Counted from the stretch's first letter, positions 1 to 7,744 are shown. The stretch: DNA of 64,000 nucleotides from Hydractinia symbiolongicarpus (GCF_029227915.1 NC_079883.1:9672001-9736000), one strand, 5' to 3'. Notes: generated by a model from the letters alone, not told the origin. Made by a program: numbers and translations.

Positions 1-13
1 GGTAGACGTTGGT

Positions 14-418
14 TTACTTGCTGCTTGTGTATTTTGTGACGGCTTTTGTTCCTTCACTGACTGCGTGTTTTGCAAGTTCTCCAGGCAAGAGAAGACGTAC
101 TGCGGTTTGAATTTCACGAGAAGAGATGGTCGACTTTTTGTTTTGAAGAGCCAAACGCGAAGCTTCGGAAGCAATGCGCTCAAAGATGTCGTTGACAAAT
201 GAGTTCATGATGCTCATAGCTTTGCTTGAAACTCCGACATCTGGGTGAACTTGTTTCAAAACATTGTAGATGTAAATAGCATAACTTTCCTTTCTCTTTC
301 TCTTGCGTTTCTTTTCACCAGTTCCACCAATCTTTCCTCCTTTTTTGCCGGCTCTTTTTTCACCTTTCTTGGCTACTTTAGGTGCCTGTTTTCCTCCTTT
401 AGCTGCTGCGTCAGACAT
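14..418 (-). CDS. H2B: Histone H2B (unit 1)
   Basis: Core histone H2B pairs with H2A, and two such dimers complete the nucleosome octamer in the nucleus. The 134-residue product has a long basic N-terminal tail (residues 1-44, rich in Lys, Gly and Arg), then the histone fold from about [17 protein letters not shown], and the C-terminal helix ending AVTKYTSSK with the lysine equivalent to the ubiquitinated K120 of vertebrates. It is about 10 residues longer than typical animal H2B, the extra length being in the tail. There is no SPKK motif of the kind found in sperm H2Bs. It is intronless and starts at the only plausible ATG. It is divergent from H2A across a 284-bp shared promoter. The 3' hairpin of this copy lies before the window start. 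Confidence 0.98.
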   Translation of the reverse strand: MSDAAAKGGKQAPKVAKKGEKRAGKKGGKIGGTGEKKRKRKRKESYAIYIYNVLKQVHPDVGVSSKAMSIMNSFVNDIFERIASEASRLALQNKKSTISSREIQTAVRLLLPGELAKHAVSEGTKAVTKYTSSK

Positions 419-702
419 GGTTAAAAATTTTTGCTACTTAACTTGTAAATAAGCATTAAACTGCAAGTCAAAACTTTTTGTTTATAAGTAAAAAAATCGG
501 ATCGAATTCGATCCGAAAACGCCGATACGCAATTTAATTGGTTAAAAAAAAAATCTTTTGTTTAATACTTAATTATGATTGGTTAAAAAAACATGATTTC
601 GATCCTATTTTTATGATGAAAAAACGAGTAAAGTTTATTTCGTTAACACTTACGTTAAATATTCGTACGTTTTTGTATTAACTTACAAATCAAATCGCAG
701 TT
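419..702. promoter_or_regulatory. Shared divergent promoter of H2B and H2A
   Basis: These 284 bp separate the two start codons. For H2B (minus strand) there is a TATA box at 480-486 (TATAAAC), a GATCC pentamer inside the palindrome at 497-516, and CCAAT boxes at 537-541 and 578-582, each in a TTGGTTAAAA context. For H2A (plus strand) a GATCC pentamer at 601-605 directly precedes a TATA-like TATTTTTATGA at 606-616. GATCC just upstream of TATA is an established histone promoter motif, first noted in sea urchins. Copies precede every H2A; in unit 11 the H2A-proximal part is deleted. Confidence 0.75.
497..516. promoter_or_regulatory. 20-bp perfect palindrome with GATCC/GGATC arms
   Basis: The half-site TCGGATCGAA is followed exactly by its reverse complement. 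Each arm carries one GGATC/GATCC pentamer, so the motif faces both genes. It sits 10 bp from the H2B TATA box. It is present in every unit, including unit 11. Its function as a binding site is inferred from position and symmetry. Confidence 0.6.
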
Positions 703-1083
703 ATGTCTGGACGTGGAAAAGGTGGAAAAGCTAAGGCTAAAGCCAAGACAAGATCCTCAAGAGCTGGACTTCAATTTCCAGTCGGTAGAGTGCATAGATT
801 CCTTCGTAGAGGGCACTATGCTAACCGAATTGGATCTGGAGCACCAGTTTACTTAGCAGCCGTCTTGGAATATTTATCTGCTGAGATATTGGAGTTGGCT
901 GGTAACGCAGCAAGAGACAACAAAAAAGCTAGGATTATTCCAAGACATTTACAATTGGCTGTTCGTAATGATGAAGAATTAAACAAACTTTTGAGCGGTG
1001 TAACCATTGCAGCTGGTGGTGTTTTGCCAAACATTCAAGCTGTCTTACTCCCAAAGAAGAACGACAAAGGACAGAAGAAGTAA
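703..1083 (+). CDS. H2A: Histone H2A, canonical type (unit 1)
   Basis: Core histone H2A dimerises with H2B and carries the nucleosome acidic patch. The 126-residue product begins [23 protein letters not shown], followed by the histone fold. The acidic patch residues are all present (E55, E60, E63, D89, E90, E91 without the initiator Met) and the PKK ubiquitination site is retained near the end. The C-terminus ends KNDKGQKK with no SQ(E/D)-hydrophobic motif, so it is not H2A.X. Unusual residues are the L1 loop [12 protein letters not shown], Ala at 103 where most eukaryotes have Gln104, and SG in place of the usual GR before VTIA. It is intronless, and its hairpin begins 23 nt after the stop. 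Confidence 0.98.
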   Translation: MSGRGKGGKAKAKAKTRSSRAGLQFPVGRVHRFLRRGHYANRIGSGAPVYLAAVLEYLSAEILELAGNAARDNKKARIIPRHLQLAVRNDEELNKLLSGVTIAAGGVLPNIQAVLLPKKNDKGQKK

Positions 1084-1105
1084 ACCGCTACACTCAGAAA
1101 ACAAC

Positions 1106-1121
1106 GGCTATTTTTATAGCC
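1106..1121 (+). terminator. Histone mRNA 3' hairpin of H2A
   Basis: A 6-bp stem GGCTAT/ATAGCC with a TTTT loop, the size and geometry of the SLBP-binding hairpin that forms replication-dependent histone mRNA ends. It is followed by CACACA, a plausible cleavage region. The fifth stem pair is A-U rather than the usual pyrimidine-purine pair. Every H2A copy has the same hairpin 23-38 nt past its stop. Confidence 0.93.
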
Positions 1122-1131
1122 ACACATCTTT

Positions 1132-1142
1132 AAAAAAACATT
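1132..1142 (+). promoter_or_regulatory. Candidate histone downstream element (H2A)
   Basis: AAAAAAACATT lies about 10 nt after the hairpin, where the U7 snRNP normally pairs with histone pre-mRNA. The same A-run plus ATT element follows the hairpins of H1 (3854-3864), H3 (minus, 4100-4109, with T for C), H4 (5457-5464, shorter) and H2B (minus, 5806-5816). The role is inferred from position and recurrence. Confidence 0.5.
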
Positions 1143-1280
1143 GTTTTTTTCACAAAACTATAACCTTAAAGTCTAATAGATAATCCATGCATACGCCTTG
1201 TCCTAAGTAACTCAAAGAAATTAAATAAAAAAATTTGATCACAACGTCAAAATAAATTGCACGTATTTGCACCTACTAAT

Positions 1281-1400
1281 GTCTACGGCCATACCACGAT
1301 GAACACACCCGTTCTCGTCTGATCACGGAAGTTAAGCATCGTCGGGCCGGGATAGTACTTGGATGGGGGACCGCCTGGGAACTCCCGGTGTCGTAGGCTT
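1281..1400 (+). rRNA. 5S rRNA: 5S ribosomal RNA (unit 1)
   Basis: A 120-nt Pol III gene for the large-subunit 5S rRNA. The ends pair (GTCTACGGC with GTCGTAGGC). The internal control region is clear: AGTTAAGC near the A box, and GGATGGGGGACCGCCTGGGAA matching the TFIIIA-bound C box apart from usual variation. A T4 run at 1399-1402 supplies the terminator. It lies 197 bp after H2A on the same strand and converges with U1. The last one or two bases are uncertain. Confidence 0.96.
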
Positions 1401-1727
1401 TTCATTTTCATTTGCTGTGATATATTTCTTGTTATAACAATTAAGGAACGTGGCGGTTGTTGAAAGTGTTTCCTATGACATTTTCCTACGACATTTTCAG
1501 GTGATAGTACGAGAAAAAAGAGCTTTCAAATGCATACAAACTCGATCTATTGCCGATCATCCAATAACCCTGACGGAATGGCAAATAAAATAAAATTCCG
1601 CCGCCTTCCGAGGACTTATATCGCAATCACGTTTCGTAACAGCCAAGCGAGGTTTTACCTTAGCGTTTAAGTCACCACCGACATTTGGCCGCGCAACTTT
1701 TCTAAGCTCATTCATTTTGACTTAAGG
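1401..1727. other. Spacer between 5S and U1
   Basis: A 327-bp spacer (349 bp in type B, which carries a 22-bp insertion near its start). I see no gene. It holds a short direct duplication of GACATTTTC around 1478-1500 and an inverted repeat CGGAAT (1574-1579) with ATTCCG (1595-1600). The part next to U1 should hold its 3'-end signal. In unit 11 most of the 5S-side half is deleted. Confidence 0.6.
1707..1724 (-). terminator. Candidate 3' box of U1
   Basis: Just past the U1 3' end on the minus strand lies GTCAAAATGAATGAG, resembling the snRNA 3' box (GTTT, short gap, AAA-purine-rich, AGA) read by the Integrator complex. The similar AATAAAAGAATAATAG follows U2. The match is loose. Confidence 0.45.
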
Positions 1728-1892
1728 AGGGGGCGAGCGCGGACGCAGGCCCCCACTACCAGAAATTGTACGGTCGAGTTACTGACGTTTGCAGTAATCG
1801 CAGAGGTCAGCCCAAGCGTAGTGCAATGCAAGAGCCTCACTCTGGAAGAAAACCCTCATTGATCAGTCTTTACTTCCCCGTCAGGTAAGTAT
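1728..1892 (-). ncRNA. U1: U1 spliceosomal snRNA (unit 1)
   Basis: U1 snRNA base-pairs with pre-mRNA 5' splice sites. Read on the minus strand it starts ATACTTACCTG, the invariant splice-site-pairing 5' end. Stem-loop II contains ATTGCAC, the U1A-binding loop core. The Sm site AATTTCTGG lies at 1759-1767 and is followed by a GC-rich terminal hairpin (GGGGGCCTGCG to CGCCCCC). Length is about 165 nt against 164 in human; the exact 3' end is estimated. The stem-loop I loop (GATCAATGAGG) departs somewhat from the common U1-70K site. It is transcribed in the same direction as U2, 190 bp downstream of it. Confidence 0.95.
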
Positions 1893-1940
1893 GAGTTGGA
1901 ACTGCACCGTAGCATGAGGGTACCCTTCAAAGTTTGTTAA

Positions 1941-1949
1941 TGCTTGTGG
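1941..1949 (-). promoter_or_regulatory. Candidate proximal sequence element of U1
   Basis: CCACAAGCA on the minus strand occupies -57 to -49 relative to the U1 5' end. The identical 9-mer occurs at -54 to -46 upstream of U2. Position matches the SNAPc-bound element of animal snRNA promoters. Confidence 0.6.
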
Positions 1950-2060
1950 CTTGAGTGTGTTATAAACTGCCGTGTCGCGGGGCATAGGCTGTATTCTCCC
2001 CCAGTGTACGCGTTTTGTTCCCGCCGTAGACTATGCAGAGTGCCGTCGGAAAGAGGACTG

Positions 2061-2080
2061 CTATTATTCTTTTATTGCTT
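2061..2080 (-). terminator. Candidate 3' box of U2
   Basis: Immediately after the U2 3' end (minus strand) comes AAGCAATAAAAGAATAATAG, a reasonable match to the purine-rich snRNA 3' box. Confidence 0.5.
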
Positions 2081-2082
2081 AT

Positions 2083-2269
2083 GTGGGCCGCCATCGGTAA
2101 TAGTGCAACACCAAGGCAACCCGTGGTCACGGCGTGAATGAATCCACCTCCATGACCCAAGGCCAAAAATCAGATTAATATACTGACCATTCAGAGAATG
2201 GCCTACCAGATATTAAACTGATAAGAACAGATACTACACTTGATCTTAGCCATTAGGCCGAGAAGCGAT
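2083..2269 (-). ncRNA. U2: U2 spliceosomal snRNA (unit 1)
   Basis: U2 snRNA pairs with the intron branch site and with U6. On the minus strand it begins ATCGCTTCTCGGCC, continues with the conserved AAGATCAAGTGTAGTATCTG containing the GTAGTA branch-site-pairing core, then TTATCAGTTTAATATCTG, and an Sm site ATTTTTGG at 2163-2170 of the window. The 3' half matches the stem-loop III/IV layout, with TTGCAC in the last loop. The 187-nt length is close to the human gene (187-188 nt). Stem-loop I has a TAAT loop where human has TTTT. The 3' end is placed by alignment to the family pattern. Confidence 0.96.
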
Positions 2270-2591
2270 AAAGAACAAGCGTTGCCATGATAGGCATCGT
2301 CCACACACCGTAACTGCTTGTGGAGCATGTCACGTTACTGTAAAGCTTACAACTGTCACCGCGTACGGATGGACGGCGACATAGTAAAAATCACGGCTGT
2401 TGATTTAGCCGTAGGATGGAGAGCGACTGTAGCGAGTGGATGGTAACTTACATGAATGCTAACAAAGGCGACGATACTAAGTGCGTGATATTACTTTCCA
2501 ATATGTCTGCGTACATTCCGTTTATCAACGCATTACGCCAGAACGTGCGCGCGCGTTACACAGTAGACCATGCAGCCGAAATGCGACAGTG
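2270..2591. other. Spacer between U2 and tRNA-Arg
   Basis: 322 bp with the U2 promoter next to U2. No further gene recognised. There is a hairpin ACGGCT (2393-2398) with AGCCGT (2407-2412). GC content is near 48% in a sampled 60-bp block, much higher than the histone spacers. A plus-strand open frame across this spacer and the tRNA (2416-2766) is judged non-coding. Confidence 0.6.
2315..2323 (-). promoter_or_regulatory. Candidate proximal sequence element of U2
   Basis: CCACAAGCA at -54 to -46 from the U2 5' end, followed by GTTA, against TTAA in the U1 copy. This is the only other strong occurrence of the 9-mer that I noticed in the unit. Confidence 0.6.
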
Positions 2592-2664
2592 CGACCCTGC
2601 CAGGAGTCGAACCTGGAATCCCCTGATTCGTAGTCAGATGCCTTATCCATTGGGCCACAGGGCC
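2592..2664 (-). tRNA. tRNA-Arg: tRNA-Arg(ACG), type A (unit 1)
   Basis: 73-nt tRNA on the minus strand, decoding CGU and, after A34-to-inosine editing, CGC and CGA. The anticodon loop is CTACGAA with anticodon ACG. Box A is TGGCCCAATGG and box B GGTTCGACTCC. The acceptor stem GGCCCTG pairs with CAGGGTC (one G-T) and the discriminator is G. A20, an arginine identity base, is present. No intron. No T4 terminator is visible in roughly 100 nt downstream, only TTT, so termination is unclear. Confidence 0.93.
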
Positions 2665-3243
2665 ATGCTTATGACTTCGCCCCATCGTCATTTTGGCTTG
2701 CGCATTCGTTTTACTTACGACAGAATTCTTCGTGTTTGTAGCCATGAAAGAAAGGGACTTCTGTGAGTGAATTTTTTTACTGTGGTCTAATAAAAAAGTC
2801 GAAACGCAGTGCCCAATATATGAATTGCTCCTAATAGCCGGAAACAGGCCGTGTCGATGATGTAGGCCGACATACGCAACGCAAACCAAAGAACGCTTTA
2901 TGAAAATCCTAACACGAGCGCGGAAGAAGCCCAAATTAACAGACTAGATGTAATGCTGAAGACCTCAAACTCCAGCAGCTTCTCTTGCAGACTATTGCGT
3001 CGTACTACAAATAAAAATTAACATGCTTTCGCATAGTCGCGGCACCCAAAACGGACATTATACGATGTACAGAAACACACATTTCTGTTTTCGCGCCAAA
3101 TCAATTCCCGGGAGTGGTACTTTTACGTCCGCATACTTCGCACCGTCTTAAATTATATCTCATTTACACGGTAATGTTTAGTATACTTCTACTGTGATAA
3201 CAAGCATCGTTTATCGTTGGATTGTTGTAAGAAAACATTAAAA
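2665..3243. other. tRNA-H1 spacer with the H1 promoter
   Basis: 579 bp. The H1-proximal 180 bp is promoter. The rest (about 2665-3060) has no recognised gene, yet GC is 40-52% in sampled blocks, unlike the roughly 25% of the histone spacers. A minus-strand open frame at 2533-2934 is not convincing because it runs through the tRNA. Confidence 0.6.
3073..3100 (+). promoter_or_regulatory. H1 promoter: H1 box and E2F-type site
   Basis: AAACACA at 3073-3079 matches the H1 box conserved in animal H1 promoters. It lies within a short inverted repeat CAGAAA/TTTCTG. TTTTCGCGCCAAA at 3088-3100 is a strong E2F-type site (TTTSGCGC). A TATA-like TTATATC follows at about 3153-3159, some 85-90 bp before the ATG. 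Confidence 0.65.
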
Positions 3244-3795
3244 ATGAGTGAAGCAGCTTCTCCAAAGAAAATCGCACCCAAGAAGAAACCTGCTGCAAAG
3301 AAGACAGCTGATCACCCTAAATATGTGGACATGATCAAGGCTGCTATCGCTACCCTAAAGGAACGCGGTGGTTCATCTCGCCAAGCTATTACAAAATATA
3401 TTCATGCAAATTACAAAGTTGCTGAAAACTCAGATCATCATCTGAAAATGGCTCTTAAACGAGGAGTAACATCAGGCGATTTGATTCAAACTAAAGGCAC
3501 TGGTGCTTCTGGATCATTCAAGCTAGGTCAGGTAAAAAAAGAAAAACCTAAGAAAAAGGCCGCAGCAAAAAAGCCAACGGCAAAGAAGCCTACTGCAAAG
3601 AAAAGTACACCAAAAAAGAAGCCAGCAAAGAAGAGCACGCCAAAGAAAGCAGCAAAGAAGCCTGCCACAAAGAAAGCCTCGGCTAAGAAACCAGCAGCTA
3701 AGAAACCCACAAAGAAGCCTGTTGCTAAAAAACCTGCAGCAAAGAAGGTCAAAAAGACTCCCAAAAAGGCAGCAAAGAAGACCGCAAAAAAATAA
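3244..3795 (+). CDS. H1: Linker histone H1 (unit 1)
   Basis: H1 binds linker DNA at the nucleosome dyad and compacts chromatin. The 183-residue product has a short N-tail with an SPKK motif (residues 6-9), a winged-helix globular domain from about [13 protein letters not shown] to ASGSFKLG (residues 22-93), and a long Lys/Ala/Pro/Thr tail built of AKKP, AKKS and STPKK-like repeats. I chose the ATG in AAAATGAGTG; an in-frame ATG nine codons upstream would add MDCCKKTLK, which is not H1-like. The hairpin lies 33-48 nt past the stop. It is convergent with H3. The repetitive tail is prone to length change (see unit 7). Confidence 0.96.
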   Translation: MSEAASPKKIAPKKKPAAKKTADHPKYVDMIKAAIATLKERGGSSRQAITKYIHANYKVAENSDHHLKMALKRGVTSGDLIQTKGTGASGSFKLGQVKKEKPKKKAAAKKPTAKKPTAKKSTPKKKPAKKSTPKKAAKKPATKKASAKKPAAKKPTKKPVAKKPAAKKVKKTPKKAAKKTAKK

Positions 3796-3827
3796 TTTGT
3801 GTGTATCTGGCTATTACATTAACAAAC

Positions 3828-3843
3828 GGCTATTTTTATAGCC
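3828..3843 (+). terminator. Histone mRNA 3' hairpin of H1
   Basis: Same 16-nt GGCTAT-TTTT-ATAGCC hairpin as H2A, followed by ACACATTTAC and then AAAAAAACATT. It shows that this H1 is a replication-dependent, non-polyadenylated gene. Confidence 0.92.
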
Positions 3844-4020
3844 ACACATTTACAAAAAAACATTATCTTGGTACAAAGTTAAACTTGTTTAAGTCACTTA
3901 AACAGTTAAAAAAGAGTAAATTTAAGATTAGATTCCCTAAGTTTAAGTATTTTCGTTTTTAAATTTCTTATTTTCTTGCTTTTACTTTTCTTGCCCTTCA
4001 TATTTTTAACATTGTCAAAC

Positions 4021-4056
4021 TTTATGTAGCATAAAATTTTTATGTAGCATAAAATT
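4021..4056. repeat. 18-bp tandem duplication
   Basis: Two perfect adjacent copies of an 18-mer starting TTTATGTAGCATAAAA (4021-4038 and 4039-4056), between the H1 and H3 3' ends. Present in all complete units. No known function. Confidence 0.9.
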
Positions 4057-4119
4057 TAAACAGAAAGCAGGACAAAGTTTGATATAAAAAGCTAGCCGTA
4101 ATATTTTTTATGGATGTGT

Positions 4120-4135
4120 GGCTATAAAAATAGCC
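4120..4135 (-). terminator. Histone mRNA 3' hairpin of H3
   Basis: GGCTAT-TTTT-ATAGCC on the minus strand, 22-37 nt past the H3 stop, followed by CACACATCC and an AAAAAATATT element. Confidence 0.92.
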
Positions 4136-4156
4136 GTTTTTTGTTTGGTAAGATGC

Positions 4157-5405
<1,249 letters not shown>

Positions 5406-5429
5406 GCGTTGTCATTGCTCAACAAAAAC

Positions 5430-5445
5430 GGCTATTTTTATAGCC
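5430..5445 (+). terminator. Histone mRNA 3' hairpin of H4
   Basis: GGCTAT-TTTT-ATAGCC, followed by ACAAATC and a shorter A-rich element AAAACATT at 5457-5464. Confidence 0.92.
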
Positions 5446-5826
5446 ACAAATCTTTTAAAACATTACTTTGTGCACGCTTCCAAATTACACAATGTGTAAA
5501 GTCTTGTCACAGTTACATTTATTGCTATACGATACTATGTCATATATGACACAAAAAAAATTTAGAAATACTTTGTAGGGTTAATTTGCCTGGGAGTGTT
5601 TCCGTGAAAAGCTGGGTTAAGTTAAATGTAAGCAATAACATGGATCAATGTACTTGTCTTTTCTGCAAGTACAGCTAATAATACGTATGAAAAGTGAAGC
5701 TAATCCACACACACATGGGGAAGTATTTTAAATGTAGGCTAGTGTTCTTAAGCACATTATTTAGAAGTTTTATTAACTTCGGTTAACTTGTAGTGACGCC
5801 AAGTAAATGTTTTTTTAAAGATGTGT

Positions 5827-5842
5827 GGTCTTAAAAAAGACC
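5827..5842 (-). terminator. Histone mRNA 3' hairpin of H2B
   Basis: The only divergent stem of the five: GGTCTT-TTTT-AAGACC on the minus strand, 24-39 nt past the H2B stop of unit 2, followed by ACACATC and AAAAAAACATT. The compensated stem changes support selection on structure. Confidence 0.92.
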
Positions 5843-5865
5843 GTTTGTGTTTGGTAGACGTTGGT

Positions 5866-6270
5866 TTACTTGCTGCTTGTGTATTTTGTGACGGCTTTTG
5901 TTCCTTCACTGACTGCGTGTTTTGCAAGTTCTCCAGGCAAGAGAAGACGTACTGCGGTTTGAATTTCACGAGAAGAGATGGTCGACTTTTTGTTTTGAAG
6001 AGCCAAACGCGAAGCTTCGGAAGCAATGCGCTCAAAGATGTCGTTGACAAATGAGTTCATGATGCTCATAGCTTTGCTTGAAACTCCGACATCTGGGTGA
6101 ACTTGTTTCAAAACATTGTAGATGTAAATAGCATAACTTTCCTTTCTCTTTCTCTTGCGTTTCTTTTCACCAGTTCCACCAATCTTTCCTCCTTTTTTGC
6201 CGGCTCTTTTTTCACCTTTCTTGGCTACTTTAGGTGCCTGTTTTCCTCCTTTAGCTGCTGCGTCAGACAT
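5866..6270 (-). CDS. H2B: Histone H2B (unit 2)
   Basis: Intact, same 134-residue protein as at 14-418. Its 3' hairpin (5827-5842) is the first complete one in the window. Confidence 0.98.
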   Translation of the reverse strand: MSDAAAKGGKQAPKVAKKGEKRAGKKGGKIGGTGEKKRKRKRKESYAIYIYNVLKQVHPDVGVSSKAMSIMNSFVNDIFERIASEASRLALQNKKSTISSREIQTAVRLLLPGELAKHAVSEGTKAVTKYTSSK

Positions 6271-6554
6271 GGTTAAAAATTTTTGCTACTTAACTTGTAA
6301 ATAAGCATTAAACTGCAAGTCAAAACTTTTTGTTTATAAGTAAAAAAATCGGATCGAATTCGATCCGAAAACGCCGATACGCAATTTAATTGGTTAAAAA
6401 AAAAATCTTTTGTTTAATACTTAATTATGATTGGTTAAAAAAACATGATTTCGATCCTATTTTTATGATGAAAAAACGAGTAAAGTTTATTTCGTTAACA
6501 CTTACGTTAAATATTCGTACGTTTTTGTATTAACTTACAAATCAAATCGCAGTT

Positions 6555-6935
6555 ATGTCTGGACGTGGAAAAGGTGGAAAAGCTAAGGCTAAAGCCAAGA
6601 CAAGATCCTCAAGAGCTGGACTTCAATTTCCAGTCGGTAGAGTGCATAGATTCCTTCGTAGAGGGCACTATGCTAACCGAATTGGATCTGGAGCACCAGT
6701 TTACTTAGCAGCCGTCTTGGAATATTTATCTGCTGAGATATTGGAGTTGGCTGGTAACGCAGCAAGAGACAACAAAAAAGCTAGGATTATTCCAAGACAT
6801 TTACAATTGGCTGTTCGTAATGATGAAGAATTAAACAAACTTTTGAGCGGTGTAACCATTGCAGCTGGTGGTGTTTTGCCAAACATTCAAGCTGTCTTAC
6901 TCCCAAAGAAGAACGACAAAGGACAGAAGAAGTAA
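6555..6935 (+). CDS. H2A: Histone H2A (unit 2)
   Basis: Intact, same 126-residue protein as at 703-1083. Type A flanks. Confidence 0.98.
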   Translation: MSGRGKGGKAKAKAKTRSSRAGLQFPVGRVHRFLRRGHYANRIGSGAPVYLAAVLEYLSAEILELAGNAARDNKKARIIPRHLQLAVRNDEELNKLLSGVTIAAGGVLPNIQAVLLPKKNDKGQKK

Positions 6936-7132
6936 ACCGCTACACTCAGAAAACAACGGCTATTTTTATAGCCACACATCTTTAAAAAAACATTGTTTTT
7001 TTCACAAAACTATAACCTTAAAGTCTAATAGATAATCCATGCATACGCCTTGTCCTAAGTAACTCAAAGAAATTAAATAAAAAAATTTGATCACAACGTC
7101 AAAATAAATTGCACGTATTTGCACCTACTAAT

Positions 7133-7252
7133 GTCTACGGCCATACCACGATGAACACACCCGTTCTCGTCTGATCACGGAAGTTAAGCATCGTCGGGCC
7201 GGGATAGTACTTGGATGGGGGACCGCCTGGGAACTCCCGGTGTCGTAGGCTT
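7133..7252 (+). rRNA. 5S rRNA: 5S ribosomal RNA (unit 2)
   Basis: Same 120-nt gene as unit 1, with the type A upstream variant (GCACCTACTAAT) and no 22-bp downstream insertion. Confidence 0.96.
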
Positions 7253-7579
7253 TTCATTTTCATTTGCTGTGATATATTTCTTGTTATAACAATTAAGGAA
7301 CGTGGCGGTTGTTGAAAGTGTTTCCTATGACATTTTCCTACGACATTTTCAGGTGATAGTACGAGAAAAAAGAGCTTTCAAATGCATACAAACTCGATCT
7401 ATTGCCGATCATCCAATAACCCTGACGGAATGGCAAATAAAATAAAATTCCGCCGCCTTCCGAGGACTTATATCGCAATCACGTTTCGTAACAGCCAAGC
7501 GAGGTTTTACCTTAGCGTTTAAGTCACCACCGACATTTGGCCGCGCAACTTTTCTAAGCTCATTCATTTTGACTTAAGG

Positions 7580-7744
7580 AGGGGGCGAGCGCGGACGCAG
7601 GCCCCCACTACCAGAAATTGTACGGTCGAGTTACTGACGTTTGCAGTAATCGCAGAGGTCAGCCCAAGCGTAGTGCAATGCAAGAGCCTCACTCTGGAAG
7701 AAAACCCTCATTGATCAGTCTTTACTTCCCCGTCAGGTAAGTAT
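7580..7744 (-). ncRNA. U1: U1 snRNA (unit 2)
   Basis: Same as the unit 1 gene; 5' ATACTTACCTG at 7744. Confidence 0.95.

Larger units (their letters stand above)
3796..4156. other. H1-H3 convergent spacer
   Basis: 361 bp, very AT-rich, holding the two opposing 3' hairpins, their downstream elements and an 18-bp tandem duplication. No gene seen. Confidence 0.8.
5406..5865. other. H4-H2B convergent spacer
   Basis: 460 bp, AT-rich, with the two opposing 3' hairpins at its ends. A (CA)n tract near 5705-5715 has five CA in type A and six in type B. No gene seen. Confidence 0.8.

Noticed and set aside
1401-1727. Spliced-leader RNA next to 5S, as occurs in some animals
   Set aside because: No convincing leader, splice donor and Sm site combination found on either strand.
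1944-2166. Small open frames on both strands over U2 and its downstream spacer
   Set aside because: They coincide with the U2 gene and its flanks; by chance open, with no coding signature.
2592-2664. tRNA-derived SINE instead of a tRNA gene
   Set aside because: The cloverleaf is complete, and there is no A-rich tail, target duplication or SINE body attached.
2416-2766. Plus-strand open frame of 116 codons repeated in every unit
   Set aside because: It runs antisense through the tRNA, has no recognisable domain, and is preserved only because the whole unit is homogenised.
2533-2934. Minus-strand open frame of 133 codons repeated in most units
   Set aside because: It overlaps the tRNA on the same strand and resembles no protein family; a tRNA inside a coding exon is unlikely.
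3217-3243. Alternative upstream start of H1 adding nine residues
   Set aside because: The extension is not H1-like and the next ATG has an A-rich start context followed by a typical H1 N-terminus.
2270-3243. U4, U5, U6, U11 or U12 snRNA
   Set aside because: Searched by eye for the U5 loop, U6 ACAGAGA, U4 5' stem and minor snRNA signatures; none seen, and no further copy of the candidate PSE.
3528-3764. Hydrophobic, membrane-like frame antisense to the H1 tail
   Set aside because: Lysine and alanine codons read backwards give Phe/Gly/Ala-rich frames; an artefact of the tail repeats.
5757-6054. Open frames in other frames or strands of H2B
   Set aside because: Shadows of H2B; composition follows the real gene.
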